From: Acidimicrobiia bacterium | GTDB lineage: Bacteria > Acidobacteriota > Vicinamibacteria > Vicinamibacterales > UBA2999 | Direction of reading: 5' to 3' | Assembly (NCBI GenBank): GCA_016871275.1 | Contig: VFZG01000004.1 | Span: forward strand, 62,001-126,000 | Length of the DNA stretch: 64,000 nucleotides | Shown here: positions 33,852 through 42,890 of the stretch, in pieces | Layout: every line of letters begins with the position of its first letter | Numbering within the stretch: position 1 is the stretch's first letter | Translations under genes and position numbers: made by a program | Notes under the pieces: generated by a model | What the model saw: only the letters and a program-made list of their open reading frames with translations | Told to the model about the DNA's origin: nothing | Databases searched by the model: none

Positions 33852-35543
33852 ATGTCAGCCATCGACTGGGCCATCATCGGGCTGTATCTGCTGTGGATCG
33901 TCTGGGACGGCATCCGCCTGAGCCGCGATACCAACAAGGTCGAGGGCTATTTCCTCGCCAGCAAGAGCCTGCCGTGGTGGGCGGTCGGCTTGTCGGTGAT
34001 GGCAACGCAGTTGTCGGCCATCACCATGACCAGCAGCACCGGCCAGGGCTACGCCGACGGCATGGGCCTGCTGCAGCAGTACTACGCGCTGCCGATCGCG
34101 ATGATCATCATCGCGGTCACCTTCGTGCCGTTCTTCCGCCAGGCCAACATCTACACCGCCTACGAGTACCTCGAAGGCCGCTTCGACCTCCGCGTGCGGT
34201 CGCTGACGGCATTGCTGTTCCTGTTCTCGCGAGCAATGGGCACCAGCGTCGTGATTTCGGCCCCCGCCGTGGTGCTGTCGGTGATGCTTGGCGCCGACGT
34301 CGCCACCATCTGCGTCCTGCTTGCGGTACCGACGGCGATCTACACCATGTACGGCGGTGTGCAGGCGGTGGCGTGGACCGACGTCAAGCAGATGTACCTG
34401 ATCGTGTTCGGCCTGTTCGCCTCGTGCGCGACCTTGATCGCCGGCCTGCCCAACACCATCAGCGTCAATGACGCGATGCAACTCGCCGGGACCGCCGGCA
34501 AGCTGCAGGCGTTCGATTTCTCAACCGATCCGTCGGTGCGGTTCACGTTCTGGACGGGCACGCTCGGTGCGCTGTTCCTGTTCCTGTCGTACTTCGGGAC
34601 GGACCAGAGCCAGGTGCAGCGGCATCTGACCGCCAAGTCGGATGACGAAGCGCGCACGTCGTTGTTCATGAGCGCCTACTGGAAGATTCCGCTCCAGGCG
34701 CTGGTGATGATCATCGGCGTGCTGATGTTCGTGTTCTACCTGTTCACGCCGCCGCCGATGCTGTTCAATCGATCGCACGACGATCGGGTCCGCGCCAGTG
34801 CGCGCGCCGGCGACTACGCGGTGCTCGAGCAGCGGTTCACCGCCGCCACCAGCGAGCGCGGCATCGCCGCCCAGGCACTGGCCAACGCAAAACGGTCGGG
34901 CGATTCGGCGGCGATTGCCGCGAGCAAGGACGCGTTCCTTGCTTCGGAACAGACGGTCAAGGGCGTCCGTGCCGAAGCCATCGAGCTGGTCAAGGACGTC
35001 ACCGGCGACCGCAGCTACAACGACGTCAACTACATCTTTCCGCTCTACATTGTCACCCAGATGCCGGTCGGCTTGATCGGCCTGCTGATGGCGGCCATTT
35101 TTGCGGCGGCGATGTCGAGCATTGCCGGCGAGCTGACATCGCTGTCTACCTCCACCGTGATGGACTTCTATAAGCGGTGGGTGCGCAGCGACGGAGACGA
35201 TGCGCATGTGCTGAAGGTGTCGCGGTTCGCCATGCTGTTCTGGGCGATGTTCGCGTCGCTGGTGGCGATCTGGGCGGTGGAGCTGGGATCGCTGATCGAA
35301 GTCGTCAACCGGTTTGGATCGTTCTTTTATGGATCGATCCTGGGCGTGTTCCTGCTGGCGATTGGCTGGCCGCGCGCCAATTCCATCGGCGCTCTGGTGG
35401 GCCTGGTCGCGGGCATGAGCGCGGTGGCCTACTTCACGGTGTTCACGAGCGTGGCGTTCCTCTGGCACAACCTGATCGGCGCCGTCGTGGTCTTTGTCAC
35501 CGGCATGATCGTCAGCGAGCTCACCGGCCCGCGAAAAGCGTAA
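33852..35543 (+). CDS. Sodium:solute symporter (SSF family)
   Basis: 563 aa, about 13 transmembrane helices. N-terminal LWIVWDGIRLSRDTNKVEGY and WWAVGLSVMATQLSAITMTS match the SSS core (Na2 site in the broken TM1). AAIFAAAMSSIAGELTSLST is the second Na-site signature. A polar insert of about 100 residues (roughly 300-395), predicted helical and charged, separates TM helices and is longer than in SglT-type members. The substrate is unknown. It is flanked and coupled to tiny TM proteins on both sides. Confidence 0.9.
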   Translation: MSAIDWAIIGLYLLWIVWDGIRLSRDTNKVEGYFLASKSLPWWAVGLSVMATQLSAITMTSSTGQGYADGMGLLQQYYALPIAMIIIAVTFVPFFRQANIYTAYEYLEGRFDLRVRSLTALLFLFSRAMGTSVVISAPAVVLSVMLGADVATICVLLAVPTAIYTMYGGVQAVAWTDVKQMYLIVFGLFASCATLIAGLPNTISVNDAMQLAGTAGKLQAFDFSTDPSVRFTFWTGTLGALFLFLSYFGTDQSQVQRHLTAKSDDEARTSLFMSAYWKIPLQALVMIIGVLMFVFYLFTPPPMLFNRSHDDRVRASARAGDYAVLEQRFTAATSERGIAAQALANAKRSGDSAAIAASKDAFLASEQTVKGVRAEAIELVKDVTGDRSYNDVNYIFPLYIVTQMPVGLIGLLMAAIFAAAMSSIAGELTSLSTSTVMDFYKRWVRSDGDDAHVLKVSRFAMLFWAMFASLVAIWAVELGSLIEVVNRFGSFFYGSILGVFLLAIGWPRANSIGALVGLVAGMSAVAYFTVFTSVAFLWHNLIGAVVVFVTGMIVSELTGPRKA

Positions 35544-35641
35544 TGGGCCGTCCGCTGCTGATCGCGGTGTTCGGCGTGCTGGCGCTGATGGTGGCGTCGT
35601 GGGCGCTGGGCGAGTTTCTCAGACAGCGCAAAGATAAGTAG
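35543..35641 (+). CDS. 32-aa single-TM protein after the symporter
   Basis: MGRPLLIAVFGVLALMVASW continues ALGEFLRQRKDK-stop. One helix, with the positive charges at the C-terminus, the opposite arrangement to the 31-aa protein upstream. The start overlaps the symporter stop (TAATG). Confidence 0.6.
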   Translation: MGRPLLIAVFGVLALMVASWALGEFLRQRKDK

Positions 35642-35644
35642 TTG

Positions 35645-35944
35645 CTAGCATCCAAACCTGTCCAGTTCGTCCTTCCCAATCACCACGTTCCAGACCAACA
35701 GCTCGTACTGCACCACGCCGGCCTGGTAGTACGGGTCCGCATCGCGGATCGCGTCGAGTGTCTTCTGCGCGTTGTCGTCGTCAACGCGGAGCAGCATCAT
35801 GCCGCCAAACCGCGGGTCGTGAGGCCCGGCGGCGAGCAGCTTGCCTTCTTCTTTGAGTTGCCGCTGAAAGGCACGGTGGGCGTCCTGATGGGCGACGACT
35901 TCTTCCAGGGGGCGGCGGTAACGGATGAGCGCGAGCGCGTACAT
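35645..35944 (-). CDS. YciI family protein
   Basis: 99 aa. MYALALIRYRRPLEEVVAHQ, then HRAFQRQLKEEGKLLAAGPH and DPYYQAGVVQYELLVWNVV. YCII-like ferredoxin-fold with the conserved His (AHQDAH) and Asp (DADPY). The activity of most members is unknown. It is convergent with the symporter operon. In-frame ATG at 35944 is chosen because similarity begins there. Confidence 0.88.
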   Translation of the reverse strand: MYALALIRYRRPLEEVVAHQDAHRAFQRQLKEEGKLLAAGPHDPRFGGMMLLRVDDDNAQKTLDAIRDADPYYQAGVVQYELLVWNVVIGKDELDRFGC

Positions 35945-35998
35945 GCCGAAACAGGATACAGCAGTCCCGCAATCGGACACTCTCTGAGGGGGTTGCAA

Positions 35999-36047
35999 CC
36001 GCTTCCTGGTCGTAACCGTCAATCTATCGGCGGGTTACAGGAAGCGG
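35999..36047. repeat. Intergenic inverted repeat
   Basis: CCGCTTCCTG (35999-36008) is complementary to CAGGAAGCGG (36038-36047), and inside it GTAACC (36012-36017) to GGTTAC (36033-36038). It lies in the divergent region between the YciI start and the 68-aa gene, so it could be an operator or a 5' hairpin. Confidence 0.65.
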
Positions 36048-36092
36048 GCAGTCTGGTACGGTCCTCGCGATAGGAAGGACCTGGAACGCATC

Positions 36093-36299
36093 ATGGCAGC
36101 ACCACGAACCTCCATCGACCGCCCCCGGCAGCTTGCCAGGAGCCGGTTCTGGCCGCGTGTCTTTGGGGCGGTGAGCGTCAGTTGGCTGACGCTGGCGCCG
36201 GTTGCGGCGGCTGCGTTGTGGCTGCTGATGAGCGACCCGGTCACGGCTGCCGCGGTCATGGAGCGTGGTGATCTGCTCCCGGTGATGGCGGCGCTGTAG
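36093..36299 (+). CDS. Hypothetical 68-aa membrane protein
   Basis: A basic N-terminus (MAAPRTSIDRPRQLARSRFW) is followed by one long hydrophobic stretch (WLTLAPVAAAALWLLM) and VTAAAVMERGDLLPVMAAL. AGGAAGGA lies upstream at rather long spacing. No family recognised. It is about 40 nt before the nuclease gene in the same direction. Confidence 0.45.
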   Translation: MAAPRTSIDRPRQLARSRFWPRVFGAVSVSWLTLAPVAAAALWLLMSDPVTAAAVMERGDLLPVMAAL

Positions 36300-36337
36300 C
36301 CGCGATCAACTGAACCGTTCCTCCTAGAATAAGGAGG

Positions 36338-37711
36338 ATGCCGTCGCTGACATTCCTTGGAGCCGCTCGAACGGTCACCGGGTCCAAGTATTTGCTCGAG
36401 GGAGACGGTCAGCGTCTGCTGTTTGACTGCGGCCTGTTCCAGGGTCTCAAGCAACTTCGCCTCCGCAACTGGTCTCCGCTGCCGATTCCACCGGAAACCA
36501 TCGACGCCGTCGTCCTGACGCACGCGCACATCGATCACACTGGTTGGCTTCCGCGGCTGGTCGCCCAGGGCTTCAACGGTCCGGTGTACTGCACTGGCGG
36601 CACTGCGGACCTGTGCCGGCTCGTCTTGCCCGACGCCGCGCACCTGCAGGAAGAGGATGCGAAGTTCGCCAACAAGCGCGGCTTCAGCAAGCACCACCCG
36701 GCACTGCCTCTCTACACAACAGAGGATGCGGCCGAAGCGCTGACCCGGCTGCGCCCGTCACCGTTCGGCGAGAAGATCGCAATCGGCAAGGGCATCGAAG
36801 CCGAGTTCATCAACGCCGGCCACCTGCTCGGGTCGTCGTATGTGCTCGTGACGCGGCAGGATCGCAGCGGCGGGCGCCTCATGTTTGGCGGCGATCTCGG
36901 GCGCTATGCTCGCCCAATCCTTCCCGATCCATCACCAGGCGTTGAGGCGGATGTGCTGCTGGTGGAATCGACGTACGGCGATCGCGTGCATCCGCCGGAG
37001 GACAACGGCGCCACGCTCGCGCGCATCGTCACGGAGACGATTGCCCGCCGCGGCAAAGTGATCGTGCCGGCCTTTGCCATCGGCCGCGTGGAGGAGCTGC
37101 TCTACTGGTTGTTCAGGCTCGAAGATGAAGGGCGACTGGGGAAGGTGCCGGTTTACGTCGACAGTCCGATGGCGCTCAAAGGCATCGAGTACTACAGCGC
37201 CCGGACAGGCGAGCTCGATCCGGAGACCGCCACGATGCGGCGCAGGCTGCCGCGCTTCAGGCCGGTCAATTCCGCCCACGACTCGAAAGCGCTGGTCGAG
37301 AACGACCATCCAGCGGTGATCATCGCGTCGAGCGGCATGGCCTCGGGCGGGCGCGTTCTGCACCACCTGTTTGCAGGCTTGCCCGATCCGCGCAATACCG
37401 TGCTGTTTGTCGGCTTCCAGGCCGCCGGCACGCGCGGCCGCCAGCTGATTGACGGCGCCAAATACGTGAAGATCTTCGGGCAGCACGTGCCCGTCCACGC
37501 CAGAATAGAGAAGACCAACGGGATGTCGTCGCACGCCGATGCGGGCGAGATCATCCGCTGGCTGCGCACCTTTCCCCGCGCGCCGAAGACGACCTACCTG
37601 GTGCACGGCGAAGCGATGGCGCAGGACGCGTTGAGAATGCGCATCACGAAAGAGCTTGGATGGAACGTAGAGATTCCGGCGCACGGTCAGAACGTCGACC
37701 TGCCGCTGTAG
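36338..37711 (+). CDS. MBL-fold beta-CASP RNA-metabolising hydrolase
   Basis: 457 aa. Metallo-beta-lactamase motif LTHAHIDHTGWLPRL (H-x-H-x-D-H), then INAGHLLGSSYVL and MFGGDLGRYARP. Beta-CASP motifs include SSGMASGGRVLHHLF and the C-terminal MSSHADAGEIIRWL and YLVHGEAMAQDAL. The family includes CPSF73-like endo/exonucleases acting on RNA in the cytoplasm. AAGGAGG lies directly upstream of the ATG. Confidence 0.92.
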   Translation: MPSLTFLGAARTVTGSKYLLEGDGQRLLFDCGLFQGLKQLRLRNWSPLPIPPETIDAVVLTHAHIDHTGWLPRLVAQGFNGPVYCTGGTADLCRLVLPDAAHLQEEDAKFANKRGFSKHHPALPLYTTEDAAEALTRLRPSPFGEKIAIGKGIEAEFINAGHLLGSSYVLVTRQDRSGGRLMFGGDLGRYARPILPDPSPGVEADVLLVESTYGDRVHPPEDNGATLARIVTETIARRGKVIVPAFAIGRVEELLYWLFRLEDEGRLGKVPVYVDSPMALKGIEYYSARTGELDPETATMRRRLPRFRPVNSAHDSKALVENDHPAVIIASSGMASGGRVLHHLFAGLPDPRNTVLFVGFQAAGTRGRQLIDGAKYVKIFGQHVPVHARIEKTNGMSSHADAGEIIRWLRTFPRAPKTTYLVHGEAMAQDALRMRITKELGWNVEIPAHGQNVDLPL

Positions 37712-39654
37712 ACACCGGCCGCCAGTACCTGCTCGAACAAATCGACGATGCCGCGGTCGTCCAGCTGTACGCCGACGGGTTCGACAAGCTGACGCTGAAA
37801 GAGAAGACGCTGGTCTGGCATTTGTACCAGGCCGCGCTCGCCGGCCGCGACATCTATTACGACCAGCGCCATCGCTTCAATCTCGGCATCCGCCACTTGC
37901 TCGAGCAGATTCTGCGTCATCCGAAGGGCGTGCCGGCAGACACGCTCGCGGAGTTGACGCGCTACACGAAGCTGTTCTGGCTGAACACGGGGCCGTACAA
38001 CAACCTCACCGCACGGAAGTACCTGCTCAACCTCGATCGCCGGCGGGTCGTCGAGGCCATGGAACTGGCGGCGATCAGCGGCGCTGATTTCCGCCTGGAG
38101 GAGGGCGAAACGATTGCGGCGCGCGTCGAGCGCTACGCCCGCGTGTTCTTTGATCCGGACTTCGAGCCGATGGTCACGTGCAAGACGCCAGGCGAAGGCC
38201 AGGACATCCTGGCGTCGAGCGCCAACAATCTCTATCGGGGCGTGACAATGGCCGACCTCGAAGGGTTTGAGGAAAACAACCAGCTGAATTCACGCGTCGT
38301 CAAGCAGGACGGCGTGGTGGTGGAGCAGGTCTACAAAGTGGGCGGCCTCTACGGGCGGGAGCTCGCGACGATCTCGGGCCACCTGCGTGACGCGATTCCG
38401 TTCGCGCCGGAACCGTTCGCGAAGGCGCTCGCAGCGCTGATCAAGTGGTATGAGACCGGTTTCGACAGCGATCGCGAGGCCTTCGACATTGCCTGGGTCC
38501 AGAACCGCGAGTCGGCCGTGGACACGATGAACGGTTTCATCGAGGTCTACATGGATGCGCGCGGCATGAAGGGCGCCTGGGAAGGCGTGGTGTACTACGC
38601 CAACCACGACAAGACAAACAAGATTCGCACGCTCGCGGAGCACGCGCAGTGGTTTGAAGACCGCCTGCCGGTCGACCCGATCTATCGCAAGCCCACGGTC
38701 CAGGGTGTGTCGGCGCAGGCGATTGAGGTGGTGGTGGAAGCCGGCGACTCCGGACCGATCACCCCGATTGGCGTGAACCTGCCGAACGATCAACGGCTCC
38801 GCGAACAGTACGGCAGCAAGTCGGTGTCGCTGTCGAACGTGCTCGACGCCCACGAGCGCTCGACGCCCGACAGCTTCCGCCAGGAGTTTGCGTGGGACGA
38901 TGCGGAGGTGGAGCGGGCGAAGCGCTGGGGCGGCTTTGCGGGCGAGTTGACGACGGAGATTCACGAAGTGCTGGGTCACGGCTCCGGCCGCATGGCGAAT
39001 CACATCACGGTCACGCCGCAGGACTTGCTCAAGGAACAGTACTCGGCGCTCGAAGAGACCCGCGCGGACCTGGTGGCGCTGTGGTACGTCGCCGATCCGT
39101 ATCTGGCGACGCTGGGCCTGGTGTCAACGGACGCACAGCGGGCGGTGGTGCAGACGGAGTTCGAAGCCTACGCGCGCAACGCCCTCGTGCAACTGCGCCG
39201 GGTGCGAGTTGGTGCGCAGCTCGAGGAAGATCACATGCGCAACCGGCAGGCGATCGTGCACTGGCTGCTGGCCAACACGAAGGCGATTGACGTCCGCCGC
39301 CGCAACGACAAGACCTACTTCGTGGTGGTGGATTGCGACGCCTTTCACGCCGGTGTGGGCAAGCTGCTGGCGGACGTGCAGCGGATCAAGTCCGAAGGCG
39401 ACTACGCGGCCGCCAAGCAGTTGTTCGAGACGTATGGCGTGCACTTCGACCCCGCGATGCGCGACGAAGTCGTGGCCCGCGTCGATCACCTGCGACTGCC
39501 GTCCTACACGGGTTTCGTGATGCCGAAGCTGACGCCCGTCACAGGTGCGAGCGGCGAGATCGTCGACGTCAAGATCTCGTATCCTTGCGACCTGACCACC
39601 CAAATGCTGGAGTATTCAGCCCGCTCGCATCATTCGGGGGCTGGCCCCAAATGA
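37660..39654 (+). CDS. Dipeptidyl-peptidase III (M49) family zinc peptidase
   Basis: 664 aa. Zinc motif TEIHEVLGHGSGRM (H-E-x-x-G-H variant) and the third ligand in ALEETRADLVALWYV. Removes dipeptides from N-termini of short peptides in the cytoplasm; no signal peptide is visible. The only in-frame start codon before family-like sequence (QYLLEQIDDAAVVQLY) is the ATG at 37660, which overlaps the preceding gene by 52 nt. A start at a non-standard codon near 37712 is an alternative. Confidence 0.88.
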   Translation: MERRDSGARSERRPAAVDTGRQYLLEQIDDAAVVQLYADGFDKLTLKEKTLVWHLYQAALAGRDIYYDQRHRFNLGIRHLLEQILRHPKGVPADTLAELTRYTKLFWLNTGPYNNLTARKYLLNLDRRRVVEAMELAAISGADFRLEEGETIAARVERYARVFFDPDFEPMVTCKTPGEGQDILASSANNLYRGVTMADLEGFEENNQLNSRVVKQDGVVVEQVYKVGGLYGRELATISGHLRDAIPFAPEPFAKALAALIKWYETGFDSDREAFDIAWVQNRESAVDTMNGFIEVYMDARGMKGAWEGVVYYANHDKTNKIRTLAEHAQWFEDRLPVDPIYRKPTVQGVSAQAIEVVVEAGDSGPITPIGVNLPNDQRLREQYGSKSVSLSNVLDAHERSTPDSFRQEFAWDDAEVERAKRWGGFAGELTTEIHEVLGHGSGRMANHITVTPQDLLKEQYSALEETRADLVALWYVADPYLATLGLVSTDAQRAVVQTEFEAYARNALVQLRRVRVGAQLEEDHMRNRQAIVHWLLANTKAIDVRRRNDKTYFVVVDCDAFHAGVGKLLADVQRIKSEGDYAAAKQLFETYGVHFDPAMRDEVVARVDHLRLPSYTGFVMPKLTPVTGASGEIVDVKISYPCDLTTQMLEYSARSHHSGAGPK

Positions 39655-39680
39655 CGTACGAGAGTGCAGACTTTGCGACC

Positions 39681-41726
39681 ATGACGCACAAACTGCTGAT
39701 TGCCTTCCTGTTCTTCGCCGCGCCGGCGTCGGCGCAAACGCTGCAGGAGCGGATGCTCCAAGCCGAGGATGCGCGGCCCACGACCGAGGCGGGCCTGGCG
39801 CCGCTCAGAGAAGGCCTGCAAGGCGGCGCGCGACGAACCGCGATTCGCGCGATCGGACGGCTCGAACGGCCCGAGATGATTCCGATGATCGCGCCGGCAC
39901 TGAACGACGGCGTCGGCATTCGCGCCGAAGCCGCCGACGCGCTCGCCCAGATGGCGCGCACGCCGGCGGCAGTGGCGCAGGTGCAGAAGCTGCTGCTGGC
40001 CCGCGCGGCGACCGATGCCGGCCTGGGCACCTGGGAATCGTGGGGCGAGATCGCCGCGGCGCTCGGCCGGCTGCAGTACGACACCGCCGCGCAGGTGGCA
40101 GAAACCGAAGCGGTGCTGCTGGCCGGACTGCCGTCACCGGACTCCTTGAACGATGTCGAGACCGCCGCGTTGATTGGATCCGCGCGCGGCTTCGAGTCGC
40201 TGGCGCGGACCGTCCGCGGCAGGAAACTGCCCGCCCTCGGCGAGCGCGCGTGGGATCTGCTGCGATGGGCGGCCACCGCACAGCGGCCCGCCTCCGATCC
40301 ACGACATGCGATTACCCGCCGCCTGGCCATGGCGGCGCTCGTGACCGGCAACCAGGCGACGACATCGGTGATCGAACGCGGCCTCAACGACGTCGATGCC
40401 GAAGTCCGGCGCTTCGCCGCGGCCGCGGCGGCGACAGACACCCGTATTGACGAACGTGAGCGCGTGATTCGGATCGCCCTCGCCGACCAGGAACCGCGCG
40501 TGCGGCTCGAGGCGCTCCGCGCGTGGGGCCGTCACCTGCAGAAGACGTCATGCGCACCGGTGACCGCCGCTCTCAAAGACACCAACCTTCACGTCCGGCT
40601 GCAGGCGATCGATCAGCTCGGCACGCCATGCCCCGCAGCGGATGCCGCCGCGACGCACTTGCAGCCGATCGCCGCATCGCTCAACACGATGGCGCGCCAG
40701 TGGCACGCGCCCGCCCACGCGATCGTGTCGCTCGCGCGCATTCAGCCGGACACGGCCAGAGACGCCGTGAAGCCGTTCGCCGCGCATCCGACCTGGCAGG
40801 TGAGGATGTATGCCGCGCGCGCCCTCGGCATTGCCGGACGGACGGCAGGTGACCTCGGCGCGCTGCCGGTCGATCCCCACCACAACGTCGCCGAGGCGGC
40901 GCTACAGGCGTTGATCGACCTGAAGGCGCCTGACGCCGAAACCGCCGCGCTCGCGCTGCTCGATCGGCCGGACTACCAGCTCATTCTGACGGCGGTGAAA
41001 GCGCTCGAGAGCAAGACCGTCGCGTCACGAGCCACGCGGCCGCTGCTGACGACGCTGGGCCGAATCACCAGGGAGAACAAGGACACCGCGCGCGACCCGC
41101 GCATGGCGATCCTCAACCGCCTCCACTCCTACGGCGTCACCACGCAGGCGGTGGAGCTGGAGGGCTACCTCACTGACTTCGATCCGGCGATCGCGCGCCG
41201 GGCCGCTGAGATCCTGACCGAGTGGACCGGCAAGCCGCGTGTCGCCGCCGCCCGGCCGCTGACGCCGCCGGGCGTGACCATGGCGATGGTCAACGCGCTT
41301 CGCGGCAAGTCGCTGCGCTTCCACATGCAGGGCCGCGGCTACTTCGACGTCGGCCTCGAGGTGGATGCGGCGCCGCTCACGGCGATTCGCATCGCGCGCC
41401 GCGCCGGCGAGGGCTACTACAACGGCCTGACGTTCCACCGGATCGCGCCGAACTTCGTCATCCAGGGCGGCAGCCCCGGCGCCAACGAGTACAGCGGCGA
41501 GGCGCATTACATGCGCGACGAAGTCGGCCTGCACCTGCGGGGCACGGTCGGCATTTCCACCCGCGGCCGGGACACCGGCGACGCGCAAATCTTCGTCAAC
41601 CTGATCGACTCGCCTCGCCTCGACCACATGTACACCGTCTTCGGCACGGTGATCGCCGGAATGGAGGTGGTTGACGGCACGATGGAGGGCGACGTGATCG
41701 AGCGGGTGGAGCTGGTCCGCCGCTGA
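39681..41726 (+). CDS. Exported HEAT-repeat protein with C-terminal cyclophilin domain
   Basis: 681 aa. Signal peptide MTHKLLIAFLFFAAPASAQ. Residues about 25-500 are a run of degenerate HEAT/armadillo repeats (for example GARRTAIRAIGRLERPEM and EPRVRLEALRAWGRHL). The last 160 residues are a cyclophilin-type peptidyl-prolyl isomerase: NGLTFHRIAPNFVIQGGSPG and FVNLIDSPRLDHMYTVFG. Probably a periplasmic folding factor. An ATG at 39651 overlapping the peptidase stop would add 10 residues before the signal and is less likely. Confidence 0.9.
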   Translation: MTHKLLIAFLFFAAPASAQTLQERMLQAEDARPTTEAGLAPLREGLQGGARRTAIRAIGRLERPEMIPMIAPALNDGVGIRAEAADALAQMARTPAAVAQVQKLLLARAATDAGLGTWESWGEIAAALGRLQYDTAAQVAETEAVLLAGLPSPDSLNDVETAALIGSARGFESLARTVRGRKLPALGERAWDLLRWAATAQRPASDPRHAITRRLAMAALVTGNQATTSVIERGLNDVDAEVRRFAAAAAATDTRIDERERVIRIALADQEPRVRLEALRAWGRHLQKTSCAPVTAALKDTNLHVRLQAIDQLGTPCPAADAAATHLQPIAASLNTMARQWHAPAHAIVSLARIQPDTARDAVKPFAAHPTWQVRMYAARALGIAGRTAGDLGALPVDPHHNVAEAALQALIDLKAPDAETAALALLDRPDYQLILTAVKALESKTVASRATRPLLTTLGRITRENKDTARDPRMAILNRLHSYGVTTQAVELEGYLTDFDPAIARRAAEILTEWTGKPRVAAARPLTPPGVTMAMVNALRGKSLRFHMQGRGYFDVGLEVDAAPLTAIRIARRAGEGYYNGLTFHRIAPNFVIQGGSPGANEYSGEAHYMRDEVGLHLRGTVGISTRGRDTGDAQIFVNLIDSPRLDHMYTVFGTVIAGMEVVDGTMEGDVIERVELVRR

Positions 41727-42890
41727 ATGATCTCATCGAGACTCCCGAAGAACCTCCAGCTCAACGCCGTGGCCCGCGCGCTCGACGCGAAGCGCCGCGG
41801 TGGCGTGCCTCTGCTCGATCTGACCGAGACGAATCCGACCAGAGCGGGATTCGACTATCCGAACAATCTGCTGGAGCCGCTCGCGCATCCGCGTGCGCTC
41901 GACTACGATCCGCAGCCGCTTGGCCTCTGGCCGGCGCGCGCCGCCGTCGCGGCCGACTTCCGGCGGCGGGGCATGGTCATTTCCGCCGATCGCGTGGCCC
42001 TGACGTCGAGCACCAGCGAGGCCTACGCGCTGCTGTTCAAGCTGCTGTGCAATGCGGGCGACGCCGTGCTCGTGCCGCAGCCCAGTTATCCGCTGTTCGA
42101 GCACCTGACGCAGCTTGAATCCGTTGTCGCGGTGCCGTATGCACTCGACTATCACGGCGGCTGGCGGATCGACCTCGATTCAATCCAGCAGGCCGCCACC
42201 GATCGTGTGCGGGCGATGCTGCTCGTGTCGCCGAACAATCCGACGGGTTCGTTCCTGCATCGCGACGATCTGTCCGCCATCGCCGCCATCGCCGCGACAC
42301 GCGGCTGGGCGATCATCGGCGACGAGGTGTTTGCCGACTATCCGCTCGATCCGGCGCCGAACGCGGCCGCTGTGCTGCCGGGCGCGGAGCTGCTGACGTT
42401 CAGCCTCGGCGGGCTGTCGAAGTCCGCCGGCCTGCCGCAGCTCAAGCTTGGCTGGATCGGCTTCGGCGGTCCCACCGACATCGTCGATCGGACCATCGCG
42501 GCGTATGAGGTCATGGCCGACGCCTATTTGTCGGTGTCAACACCCGTGCAGGCGGCGGCCGTGGAACTGATCGAGCACGGCGCGGTGATCCGGGCGCAGA
42601 TCCTGTCTCGCCTGCGCAGGAACCTGGATGCGCTCCGCTCGCTGGCAGCTGAACACCCCTCGGTCGAGGTCCTGAAGGTCGAAGGGGGATGGTCCGCGGT
42701 CCTCAAGGTGCCGCAGCTGCGCTCCGACGAGGCGCTGGTGCTCGAGCTCCTCGAGGAGGACGACGTGCTGGTGCATCCCGGCTACTTCTTCGACTTCGCT
42801 CGCGAGGCGTTCGTGGTGGTCAGCCTGCTGGTCGAACCAATGGCGTTCGATCGCGCGATTGGTCGCGTGCTGAAGCGGGCGGCGTCGTGA
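41727..42890 (+). CDS. PLP-dependent class I/II aminotransferase
   Basis: 387 aa, fold-type I. LDLTETNPTRAGFDYP resembles the substrate-binding N-terminal region, LLVSPNNPTGSFLH is the conserved NPTG motif, and SLGGLSKSAGLPQLKLGW carries the PLP lysine. The amino-acid substrate is not determinable. It begins at the base after the cyclophilin stop and overlaps malQ by 4 nt. Confidence 0.9.
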   Translation: MISSRLPKNLQLNAVARALDAKRRGGVPLLDLTETNPTRAGFDYPNNLLEPLAHPRALDYDPQPLGLWPARAAVAADFRRRGMVISADRVALTSSTSEAYALLFKLLCNAGDAVLVPQPSYPLFEHLTQLESVVAVPYALDYHGGWRIDLDSIQQAATDRVRAMLLVSPNNPTGSFLHRDDLSAIAAIAATRGWAIIGDEVFADYPLDPAPNAAAVLPGAELLTFSLGGLSKSAGLPQLKLGWIGFGGPTDIVDRTIAAYEVMADAYLSVSTPVQAAAVELIEHGAVIRAQILSRLRRNLDALRSLAAEHPSVEVLKVEGGWSAVLKVPQLRSDEALVLELLEEDDVLVHPGYFFDFAREAFVVVSLLVEPMAFDRAIGRVLKRAAS

